Shown here: in pieces, positions 54,213 through 63,000 of the stretch
Numbering within the stretch: the stretch's first letter is position 1
How the letters are laid out: each line of letters starts with the position of its first letter
Assembly (NCBI GenBank): GCA_009746045.1
Contig: RPFO01000276.1
Location: forward strand, 1,680,824 to 1,744,823
Length of the DNA: 64,000 nt
Reading direction: 5' to 3'
Origin: Mesostigma viride
Taxonomy: Eukaryota > Streptophyta > Mesostigmatophyceae > Mesostigmatales > Mesostigmataceae
The notes under the pieces: generated by a model
The model's database searches: none
What the model saw: the letters and a program-made list of their open reading frames with translations, nothing else
Told to the model about the DNA's origin: nothing
Position numbers and translations under genes: made by a program

Positions 54213-55318
54213 ATGGAGAGTACGGACGGAGACGGACGGATAGGATACAACCCAAGACTGTCGAAACGCAGGGACTACTACTGCGGCAATCGGAGCGCGA
54301 GCGACAGACGGAACAGCGCGTACTACCGAGGCAAGCGAGACGGGGTGACGACACGTGTCGCCAGGAGACGCGTCTGTACGGAATCAAACAGACCCGCGAC
54401 CCGAAGCTCCTGAAAATCGCGGAACTACTCCCGCGCATGAGCGAGCTACCGGACCACGACCCCCGATCCAAAGGAGAGTTCTTCTGCGGCACGGACGTAC
54501 TCGGCGCTCGCAAAGGCAGGGACTTGGGGAGCTTTCGCGATTGCGCTCGGAAGAGACAGGTGCGCATGTACGGCCTCTACGCGGTGGGCGACCTGGGCCA
54601 CGGGAGGCCGAAGTCCAACGAACGCCTCGTTCGCGCGCCCCGCCGCGCCCGCGTTAAGAACGCTTCGTCTCCACTTGATAAGGAGCTGGCCGATATGTTT
54701 CCGATTACACCAGCACAAGAGCAAGCTATAATTGATGAGTCTGACATGCTTTCGATGGACCCATATGAGTTGAACCGGGACGCGAACGGTCTTCCCGCGA
54801 TCGGCGCCCTCGAACCGTCCAACGAGAACGGTCTTCGCGCGGTCGATAACGGGAACTCCGGTGACTTCTTTCTAGCGCAAGGTGACTTAGAAGGCGCCAT
54901 GGGCGGCAAAGACTGGGACCCGGGTGCGGTCGGCGCCCTCAAACCGTCCAACGAGAACGCACGGGACCTAGCGAGCATCATCCAAGAGATCAAACGTTTA
55001 CATGTCACCGATAACTGGACCGAAGAACAATGGGATGAGGCCATCGAAAATTTCAGGCACAAAACAGGCGCGTATTCGCGTCGTCGCAAGACCAGCGTCG
55101 CGTCCGCCCCGTCCCGTCCGCGGAAACGGGCCGAGGCAATCGTCCGGCCCGCCAAATCGACCCGTCGTGTCCCTTCCAACAAATCCACAAAGTCGGCGAA
55201 CGCCAAGAAGACCCGCAAGGTCTCGCCCACCCCCGCGACGAAAACGCGCGCCAAGAAAACTCGGACGATGTCCGCGTCCGCGTCGCGTCGAAAGCCCGCC
55301 GAAAATGTCCGACGTTGA
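54213..55318 (+). CDS. Basic protein with two CG...Q/T-x-R-x-YG motifs (one frameshift)
   Basis: ATG 54213. Motif 1 spans about residues 22-60 (YYCGNRS ... GKRDGVTT, shift near 54355, then CRQETRLYGIK). Motif 2 follows near residue 90 (FFCGTDVLGARKGRDLG, FRDCARKRQVRMYGL). Both match the giant-virus motif of the 44298 product. The centre holds an acidic region with a repeated GAL-x-PSNEN. The C-terminal 90 residues are a Lys/Arg/Ser/Thr/Pro-rich tail. About 368 residues in all. A DNA-binding virion protein is inferred. Confidence 0.6.
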
Positions 55319-55349
55319 GTGAGGACCTGCCGCCTCTAGGACGGTTCAA

Positions 55350-55874
55350 ATGCGCGTGATCGCCTTGCCCCACCTCGGCCACCGGCTCGTGACGCGCATC
55401 CGATTTGTCAGATTCTCGTCGACCTGCTCGCTCGCGTCTCGTGGACACGTCCCGCGAGCCGTGAAATGGATGATGGAAATCGAGAAGGAGACCGGCCTGC
55501 GCATCCGACATTCCCGCAACGGGGGCGAGTTCGGACTGCGGATCGGCGGAAAAATCCTGTTCGTCGACGGCTACTGCGAAGACACGCGTCCGCCCACCGT
55601 GTTCGAATTCGAGGGAGATTTCTGGCACGGGAATCCCGACATGTTCCCCTTCTTCGACGTGCACCCTTTGAAGGGGGAGCCGTACGGCGTGCTGTACCTG
55701 AAGACCAAACTCAAGCACGCGAGCATACGGGACGCGGGGTACGACCTCGTAGTCCGGTGGGAATGCGAGGAGTACGGTCTGCCGCCGCCCGACCTCGACC
55801 TCTCCGAAGACCAAATGCGGCTCCTCTTGTCCCTCCACGGGAAGGGGAGGAGAGGCGCACCCCCTCGCAAATAA
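55350..55874 (+). CDS. VSR/restriction-like endonuclease domain protein
   Basis: A 174-residue protein from ATG 55350. Residues about 70-145 carry VDGYCEDTRPPTVFEFEGDF, then WHGNPDMF, and later AGYDLVVRWECEEYG. This is the pattern of VSR-like nucleases found in phages, giant viruses and mobile elements (a catalytic Asp near VDGY, a Glu in FEFEGD, and WHG, WE-x-E motifs). The family cuts DNA near mismatches or in structured intermediates. The C-terminus is short and basic. A role in recombination or repair, or as a former homing nuclease, is inferred. Confidence 0.65.
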   Translation: MRVIALPHLGHRLVTRIRFVRFSSTCSLASRGHVPRAVKWMMEIEKETGLRIRHSRNGGEFGLRIGGKILFVDGYCEDTRPPTVFEFEGDFWHGNPDMFPFFDVHPLKGEPYGVLYLKTKLKHASIRDAGYDLVVRWECEEYGLPPPDLDLSEDQMRLLLSLHGKGRRGAPPRK

Positions 55875-55915
55875 TTGTCTCGCGGATTACTATATCGACG
55901 GCGTCCGAGCGAACG

Positions 55916-56584
55916 ATGGACTTCCCGAGCGAGTACAAGTACGCCGACGCCTACGTGGACAGCGGCAAGGACGACTACGTCGGCGTTCAGCCCCGTCCCG
56001 ACATCTACACGCAGCTGACCGGCGACCCCGCCTACGAGAGCATGCGGTCGTCCATGACCCACCGCGCCGGCACGGAGTCCTTCATGATCCCCGCGTCCGA
56101 GTTCGACGCCAAGTACGGCATGGACACCCGCGCCCGCCCCGGGCTCCTGAGCCACGGTGTCGGTTTCGACGAGCAGCTGTCGTTCGCGTCCGACCTCCTC
56201 CCCAAGCCCGCGGACGTCGTGGGCGCCACCCTCGACGATTACAAGGTCGGCGTCGGATACGTCACCTCCAACAACAAGGACATGCCCGTCACCGGCATCC
56301 AGACGCTGCGTCCCTACATCCCCAACCCCGCGACACTGGACGGATGGGGCTCCATCGGCGTGGCCACGCGAGGGGCGTTCGGACGGCTAGGCACGTCCGA
56401 CACGAGCAGTCTGTACCTCGACCCCCGGTACCAGGAGGTCGACTACGGGTCCGTGTCCCGCACCGTGTTCGGCTTCCCCGAGATCGCCGACACCGCCTCG
56501 ATGGGGGTCTACGGCGAGTCCTCCCTCCCCGCCAAGACCAGCTTGTGGGGGCAGCCCGGCATGATGCAGGTCGCCGGCCTGTGA
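55916..56584 (+). CDS. Unrecognised protein, possibly structural
   Basis: A 222-residue protein from ATG 55916; the frame is open further upstream but that overlaps the nuclease gene. The sequence is rich in Tyr, Asp, Gly, Pro and Ser with little predicted helix (YADAYVDSGKDDYVGVQPRP, MTHRAGTESFMIPAS, SSLYLDPRYQEVDYG). This is the sort of composition seen in abundant virion surface or tegument proteins. No family recognised. Intact, strongly GC-ending codons. Confidence 0.6.
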   Translation: MDFPSEYKYADAYVDSGKDDYVGVQPRPDIYTQLTGDPAYESMRSSMTHRAGTESFMIPASEFDAKYGMDTRARPGLLSHGVGFDEQLSFASDLLPKPADVVGATLDDYKVGVGYVTSNNKDMPVTGIQTLRPYIPNPATLDGWGSIGVATRGAFGRLGTSDTSSLYLDPRYQEVDYGSVSRTVFGFPEIADTASMGVYGESSLPAKTSLWGQPGMMQVAGL

Positions 56585-56679
56585 GAACGTGTCGGAATTC
56601 GTGAGGACGACGACCGCGTTCGGACGAGGATAAATGTTGTCTCCGTCAATGGTATGACCAACCCATCTCGCCAGTCGAC

Positions 56680-57159
56680 ATGGAGGACCAGATGAACGTC
56701 GAGAGGTGGAAAGAGGAGGTCCGAAGGGCCACGGCCGAGTACATCCAGATCGACGACGCGCTCAAGCAGGCGGCCAAGGACACGATGCCTCTCCGCAAGA
56801 GGAAGAAGGAGCTGTCCTCCCTGATCCTCGAAAAGCTCGTGGGCGCCAAGGTGGACGCGTGCAACATCACCGGCACGAACGACCGCCTCGTCGTGAAGAA
56901 GGGGCTGAAGAAGACGCAAGTCAGACCGGCCGAGGTGAAGACGCGGCTGATCGAGTGGTTCGGAGAGGACGAGGAGCAAGCGGAGCGGTGCGTGTCCGTC
57001 GTCCTGACCCCCGAGGTGACCGAGACCGTGTCCCTCCGCCGCGTCAAGCAGAGGAAGAAGAGCGAGGACGAAGACTCGAACGATCCGGGGGAGGAGGGTC
57101 CCGATCGGGGATCCGAGGAAGAGGCGGCGGAGGAGGAGGGAGAGGAAGAAGACGATTGA
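56680..57159 (+). CDS. Giant-virus conserved protein resembling the DUF5760 family
   Basis: A 159-residue protein from ATG 56680. Residues about 10-115 match a small nucleocytovirus family I recall as DUF5760: a helical opening (EYIQIDDALKQAAKDTMPLR, KRKKELSSLIL), then a beta segment (NITGTNDRLVVKKGLKKTQV) and a final helix. The C-terminal 40 residues are acidic and disordered. Function unknown; widely distributed in algal and amoebal giant viruses. Its 3' end overlaps a convergent gene by 116 bp. Confidence 0.65.
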   Translation: MEDQMNVERWKEEVRRATAEYIQIDDALKQAAKDTMPLRKRKKELSSLILEKLVGAKVDACNITGTNDRLVVKKGLKKTQVRPAEVKTRLIEWFGEDEEQAERCVSVVLTPEVTETVSLRRVKQRKKSEDEDSNDPGEEGPDRGSEEEAAEEEGEEEDD

Positions 57160-57382
57160 CCGCCGCCAGCTCCTCTTTCATGTCCCGGACGAAATGGTCG
57201 ATCCCGAGGTCCGATCGGAGGTAGTAGGACCCGTACGCGTCCAGCCACTCCCCCGTCCACGTGACGACGATGTCGTTGTGCAGTTCGTGCTGGACGTACG
57301 CGGGGACCCTCTTCCACGGGTCGTCTGACGCCGAGCGGGACGTCTGCGCCGTCCGGATGTCCTCTGTATCGCTCCTCGACAT
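57044..57382 (-). CDS. Small protein convergent with, and overlapping, the DUF5760-like gene
   Basis: A 112-residue protein from ATG 57382. Residues 22-75 look folded (WKRVPAYVQHELHNDIVV, WLDAYGSYYLRSDLGIDHF). The last 35 residues are Pro/Arg/Ser-rich and antisense to the acidic tail of the opposite gene. The natural end may be earlier if an indel is present. No family recognised. Confidence 0.45.
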   Translation of the reverse strand: MSRSDTEDIRTAQTSRSASDDPWKRVPAYVQHELHNDIVVTWTGEWLDAYGSYYLRSDLGIDHFVRDMKEELAAVNRLLPLPPPPPPLPRIPDRDPPPPDRSSLRPRSSSSA

Positions 57383-57462
57383 CGCGTGGATGGACAGCGT
57401 CCCGATGTTTCTCGCGTCTTATCGCGAGCTTTTATTCTGTCGCGAAACCTGTATAGAGCTCG

Positions 57463-58336
57463 ATGGACGGCGGCGGAGGGGGCGCGGGGGACGCGGCGGT
57501 CGTGACGGTCGACGTGGAGGAACTTTCGTGCGTCCTGTGCAAGGATCTCGTGCGCGACCCGGTCGTCCTCGAGTGCCGCACGCGGACGGGGGCGGGAAGT
57601 GCGAGGCGGTCGTTTGTGCGGAACCGTGCGTCCGAACGCTCATCCGGGACCAGACGACGCGCGGAGGGGTCGCCGCCGGCGCGTCCGGTCGATGCGTTCT
57701 CTGCCGCGCCCCTTGGCTGGGGTATACTCACCGTCCCATGGCGACAATCGGACGCATCGCGGCCCGCGTGCGACAAAAGTGTCCCCGTCGCGAAATCGGT
57801 GCCATTTCGAGGGGCCTGCGCGGGACGTTTGGGACCACTGCGAAATGGGGAGATGCGCGTTCGAAACGGTGGCGTGTCCGAACGCCGAACACGGGTGCGA
57901 CGCCCTCTTCGCGCGCAAGGACGCCCTCAACCACTACGACGCGTGCGGGTATTTCCCCTGCCGATTTCGGTTGTCAGGCCTCGGATGCGACCGGGTGTGC
58001 GGAAGAGGGGATGTGACGAAACACGAGACGGAGTGTCCCTACAACGCGCACCCGTGCGCGGACTTGATAGGACGCGTCCGCGTTCGCCTGGGCTTGCGTG
58101 ATGACGAGAACGGGGAGAAATGGAGGTTCTTGTTAGAGGGGAAGTACCGCGAGGTCGCCGTGAATGGGGAGGACGTGATACCTCTGGATTCGTGTGTCGC
58201 CGAGAAAAGCGACAGGGAACTTTCGGAGTTCCGCGTTGTCGATTCGCTCGCTGACGAGGAAGTGCGCACGTTCGTGTTCACTCGTAGGGGCAAATGCATC
58301 ATGAAAGTCGAAATCGGTAATCAAGTGAACGAATGA
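57463..58336 (+). CDS. RING plus TRAF-type zinc-finger protein (E3 ubiquitin-ligase-like, frameshifted)
   Basis: From ATG 57463, CVLCKDLVRDPVVLEC begins a RING-like Cys pattern that continues in a second frame (CEAVVCAEPC, CVLCRAP) after a shift in a G run near 57590. From about 57825, in a third frame, come TRAF-type fingers (GRCAFETVACPNAEHGCDAL, YDACGYFPCRF, CDRVCGRGDVTKHETECPY), then a beta-rich C-terminal domain of about 85 residues like those binding substrates in SIAH/TRAF proteins. It would redirect host ubiquitination. At least two indels interrupt it. Confidence 0.65.
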
Positions 58337-58344
58337 AGGGATGA

Positions 58345-58364
58345 TTTATTATTAAATGAATAAA
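58345..58364. terminator. TTTATT...AATAAA palindrome after the RING/TRAF gene
   Basis: TTTATT at 58345, eight bases, AATAAA ending 58364; nine bases after the stop codon of the upstream gene. A candidate mRNA 3'-end signal. Confidence 0.45.
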
Positions 58365-58424
58365 CGTTTCTTGCGCGTCAACATTCTGAGCAATGAAATA
58401 GGGTGTACTTAGTAATGGGTGCGG

Positions 58425-60035
58425 ATGTCCTTAGATTCGTACTTTTTGTTTTCGCAATATGATCCCACTGCGGCCGTGTACGGATTAGGCGCGCCGTTTC
58501 CGTTCCCGTTGATGGAGTTGCGACTCGACTCCCCTCACGATGGGGAGACCGCGCCATCGTCCCACGCGTCGACGACGGTCGTCAATCCCGGAAAGATCGC
58601 CGCGTCTGCCGTGTTGTCCGCTATCAGCACATTTTTGGCAAGAGCGTTAGGAGGATCCGGGGGCTCCAATCCGACGGGAAAGAAGTTAGACACTGCGAAG
58701 GTTCCGCCCCCGCCTTCTCGCCCGTCTTTACCTACTCCCCCCCCAGAGGCGAAGGGTCTGACGGACGGAAGCGCTACCGGAGCCAGTGGTGACACGACCT
58801 CGTCCGGAGGGGTGAAGGCCCTGACGGACGCAGGCGAGACCGGAAGCGTGGACGCCGTCGAAACGGGAGGGGCGTCTATCGGACTCGGGCTTCCTCTCGG
58901 AACAGGTATCGGTAGTTCCGCACTGGGGCTGACGCCTGGAACAGATGGAGCGGGCACGGGTGACGGGACGGTAGCCGTAACGGATGGACACGCTAGCAGG
59001 GTCAAAGCCGACGGATCCGACGCATCGATGTCGGGAGTGGTCTCTATCGGACTCGGCACGGGACTTCCTCACCAGCCTGGTAGCGGTATCGGCGCCGCGA
59101 CGCCCACAACGATCCCTCTTGATCTGCAAATCGGTGCGGGGGGTCCTCTACAGGAGAGGACTCCGCGACGGATGCGGTCGACGCGTCATCCGAACGAAAG
59201 TCCACTGAGACCGGTACCGCCTCCTCGGCAGCGACCGCGACGAACAATGACATGGATGGGATCAAAACGTCCAGAAACGCTATGATGAGAAAAGGGAAAA
59301 AACTCCTACGCGACTTTCAGGCAAGAAATGAAAGGAAAGTCGTCGGACCCCCGACTCCTGCCGCCGGTAACCAGATGCAGCTGGTAAGGGAGCCCGAACA
59401 AACATTGGTTGGGGCGCGCCTGCCTCTCAATATTCCGACAGGCGCTCCCTTCCCCCCCCTGGAGTTGATCCCGCGACCAATACGATCGGCGCCCCTTCTG
59501 CGCGGAACGTGGCCAATGTCGTCACCCCCCCGTCAAGAGATCCGATGAGCGATGACACGGTCGGGGCGATCGCTTCCCAAGACGAGGTTGTGATGAGAGG
59601 ACATAGCGCTGTCGACGAGCCATCGACACCCGGCTTTGATGGTGCCTCGGCGACACTGTCTGCGGACGGGGGGCATCTGCCTCCCGACTTAAACAATGTG
59701 ACATCCGATGACGCCCATCCGGCGAGTATGGTATACGGATTTCCCTCGATGTCGGGAACGCTCTGACGTCCGGATCGAACACGACATCACTGTCTGATGA
59801 CACAAGCAATCTGGGCAGACAGGCGAGGGGCGCACTCAACGACCCTGCGGCCGATGTTGACAATATGACGGGTGCCGAGTCGACCGCGAGACGAGGAGAT
59901 GATTTGACTCGGAAAGGACAACGTGGCAAGGTACAGGAGGAGGGGATTAGCGAACGAATGGACGGAAAAATGGGTGCGGAATCGAATGCAATCAGATCCA
60001 TAGACAACGCGAAATCACCGTTTCGAGTTCTATAA
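58425..60035 (+). CDS. Long Gly/Thr/Ser/Pro-rich protein in several frames (probably N-terminal half of the repeat protein or a partner)
   Basis: ATG 58425 opens a frame with a hydrophobic segment at about 60-78 (AASAVLSAISTFLARALGG) and then a long Gly/Thr/Asp/Ser-rich disordered region. Coding character continues through frame changes near 59137 (six G), 59455 (seven C) and 59745, up to TAA 60033-60035. The joined length is about 535 residues. The change points lie mostly in homopolymers. The TAA overlaps an ATG (TAATG), so the next reading frame could be a second, coupled gene or the continuation of the same one. Function unknown; virion-associated is a guess. Confidence 0.5.
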
Positions 60036-63000
60036 TGGGAATAGGTCCCGGCGACCCCCCACGAAAGACGCGGACGAGAGAAAGTCAGATCAACCGAGTT
60101 TCCCTTTGGACGTAGACGCTATTGAGGATGGTTATGCGTCTGCGACATCAAGGGGATTCGAAACAGCAGATTCCGAACCCGAAGACGAATCCGATATCGA
60201 AAATACCATGGATGATGGAATACGACACACCGGAACATCTCGGGGCATCGGCGACTGGGACGCAGACGCGAGCGGGTGGTTAGGTGCAGGTACATCCGAC
60301 CAAATATCGGACGGGGCGACGATGCGCGCTATTGCGGGGCCGGACGTTGCGGCCGATGCGACGGACTCGTCGACGTCGCGCGGAGATGGAGTGGTGCAAA
60401 ACGCGTCATTTGGGGGTACCGCGCTTCTGGCGTTAACACTGGCAAATTATTTATGGCCTGGTGCGACGGGCGTGTTATCGAGCCACGCGAACAGACTCGC
60501 CGAATCGCTCGTAAAAACATTTCCGAGCCTCGGCAAAATGGACACGAACGATGTGACCGCGTTTCTTAACAAATTGACGCTTGAAGATAGAGCCAAATAC
60601 ATCAACGACGTTTTGATCGGACATCGAAAGACGGGGGTCAAACGCACGATCCGCCGGACGGAAGCGGACGATGCACTCGATCCCCGCGACCACGCAAAGA
60701 GCATATTCTCCGCGTATCAGAACGTGGCAGATGGAGTCGTAAAGAGTGTGCAGAGTGAACTAAGTTCCCTCGACGACCCCAACAAGAAGAAACAAATACT
60801 AGACCGGTACCACCCGGCGATCAATGCCATCGCCAATTCACCGCTGTTGACGCGTGCCATGTATGAGCGGATCCTCGACATGTACAATGTCAGGGACGAT
60901 CCTCGATACCCCTACACCTTTGTGGATTCGGTGCGAGACCCGAATACTTTACAGATACTGCCTCCGACTCTCGTCGTCGACCGCCGGGGTCGGCTAAGGA
61001 AGGTTCTCCCCGATTCGAGTGGGTATCTCGGTATCGTAAATTGGGACAAAAGAGACAATAATAAGCAGCAATCTGAAAGCGACCTGACCGCCGATCGTCT
61101 TTTTGACGTCGAACGCACCCTTCCGCTAGTGGTGTCTCGTAGGGAGCTGAGAGACGTGCTAGAGCGCGTGAAGAGCGATCGCGAATTACGCGAAACATAC
61201 GAGACGGAGATCAAGAAAGCGCAGGAGAACGTTGGTAGTAAGGTGGACGAGTTGTTATCATCCGTCGCGAAGTCTGTCGTCATTCGCCAACTACCGCAAG
61301 ACCTGAGAAACGACGAATGGAACAAATGGCTCGACGATTTTGATAAGAGGGACTATGTCGGAAAAGCGAGTAACGAGTTACGACAAGCGACGAATCTTTT
61401 CGAATCTACATTGAGCGCACGTGTCAATGAGATCGATTACGATCAATCACCGACGTATTCTTTCAACATCCCTCTCTTCAGGGGTGAGGGGATCGATAAC
61501 GCAATGGTCACAGATTCGCGTCGACCGTTCTCATTCGGCGAATCGACCGATAAGGCGGAGGAGACAGCAGCTGCCGAGGCGGAGGAGGCGCGACTGAAGG
61601 CAGAGGAGGAGGCGCGACTGAAGGCAGAGGAGGAGAGGAAGAGGGCGGCTGCAGAGGCGGAGGCGGATGCGACGGCGCGCGTTAGGGAGGAACGCGTAAA
61701 GAAGGAGTGGAAAGCCGCGGACGTTCAAAGAGACAGAGCGATCGAAGAAACGGCGTACGCGCGCAACAAACTCCTACAAGACAAAGAGACGCGCAAGTCG
61801 GCGTGGTCAGCGAACGTGGCGGCGGCGGCGCTCCGGAAGGCGGAAGAGGAGGCGCGCCAGAAGGCAGAGGAGGAGAGGAAGAGGGCGGCTGCAGAGGCGG
61901 AGGCGGATGCGACGGCGCGCGTTAGGGAGGAACGCGTAAAGAAGGAGTGGAAAGCCGCGGACGTTCAAAGAGACAGAGCGATCGAAGAAACGGCGTACGC
62001 GCGCAACAAACTCCTACAAGACAAAGAGACGCGCAAGTCGGCGTGGTCAGCGAACGTGGCGGCGGCGGCGCTCCGGAAGGCGGAAGAGGAGGCGCGCCAG
62101 AAGGCAGAGGAGGAGAGGAAGAGGGCGGCTGCAGAGGCGGAGGCGCTCCAGAGGGCTGCAGAGGAGGAGGCGCGACGTCAGGCAGCGGAGGCGGAGGCGC
62201 GCCAGAAGGCAGAGGAGGAGAGGAAGAGGGCGGCTGCAGAGGCGGAGGCGCTCCAGAGGGCTGCAGAGGAGGAGGCGCGACGTCAGGCAGCGGAGGCGGA
62301 GGCGCTCCAGAAGGAGAAGGTGGCTGCTGAGAAGGCGGCTGCTGAGAAGGCGGCTGCTGAGAAGGCGGCTGCAGAGGAGGAGGCGCGACGTCAGGCAGCG
62401 GAGGCGGCGGAGGCGCGCCAGAAGGAGGAGGAGAGGAAGAGGGCGGTGACCCGAGTCGCTCTGTTCGGCGAAGAGGGCGCGAGTAATGTCAAGTCACATC
62501 TGCCCATCGCTACACCCCCGTGGAAGCTCGCAAAAGCCGCGAGCGATTTCGCGGGGAGACAGGTCGCCGAGAAAGGGGCGGAGGGGGCGCGCAAGAGGGC
62601 AGAGGAGGAGGCGCGACGTCAGGCAGCGGAGGCGGAGGCGCTCCAGAAGGAGAAGGTGGCTGCTGAGAAGGCGGCTGCTGAGAAGGCGGCTGCTGAGAAG
62701 GCGGCTGCAGAGGAGGAGGCGCGACGTCAGGCAGCGGAGGCGGAGGCGCGCCAGAAGGAGAAGGCGGCTGCAGAGGCGGAGGCGCGCCAGAAGGAGGAGG
62801 AGAGGAAGAGGGCGGTGACCCGAGTCGCTCTGTTCGGCGAAGAGGGCGCGAGTAATGTCAAGCCACATCTGCCCATCGCTACACCCCCGTGGAAGCTCGC
62901 AAAAGCCGCGAGCGATTTCGCGGGGAGACAGGTCGCCGAGAAAGGGGCGGAGGGGGCGCGCAAGAGGGCAGAGGAGGAGAAGGCTGCTGTGGCGGAGGCG

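Noticed and set aside
62391..62963. Minus-strand ORFs inside the coiled-coil repeats
   Set aside because: They recur only because the underlying repeat recurs. They are antisense to a frame that stays open for nearly 4 kb.
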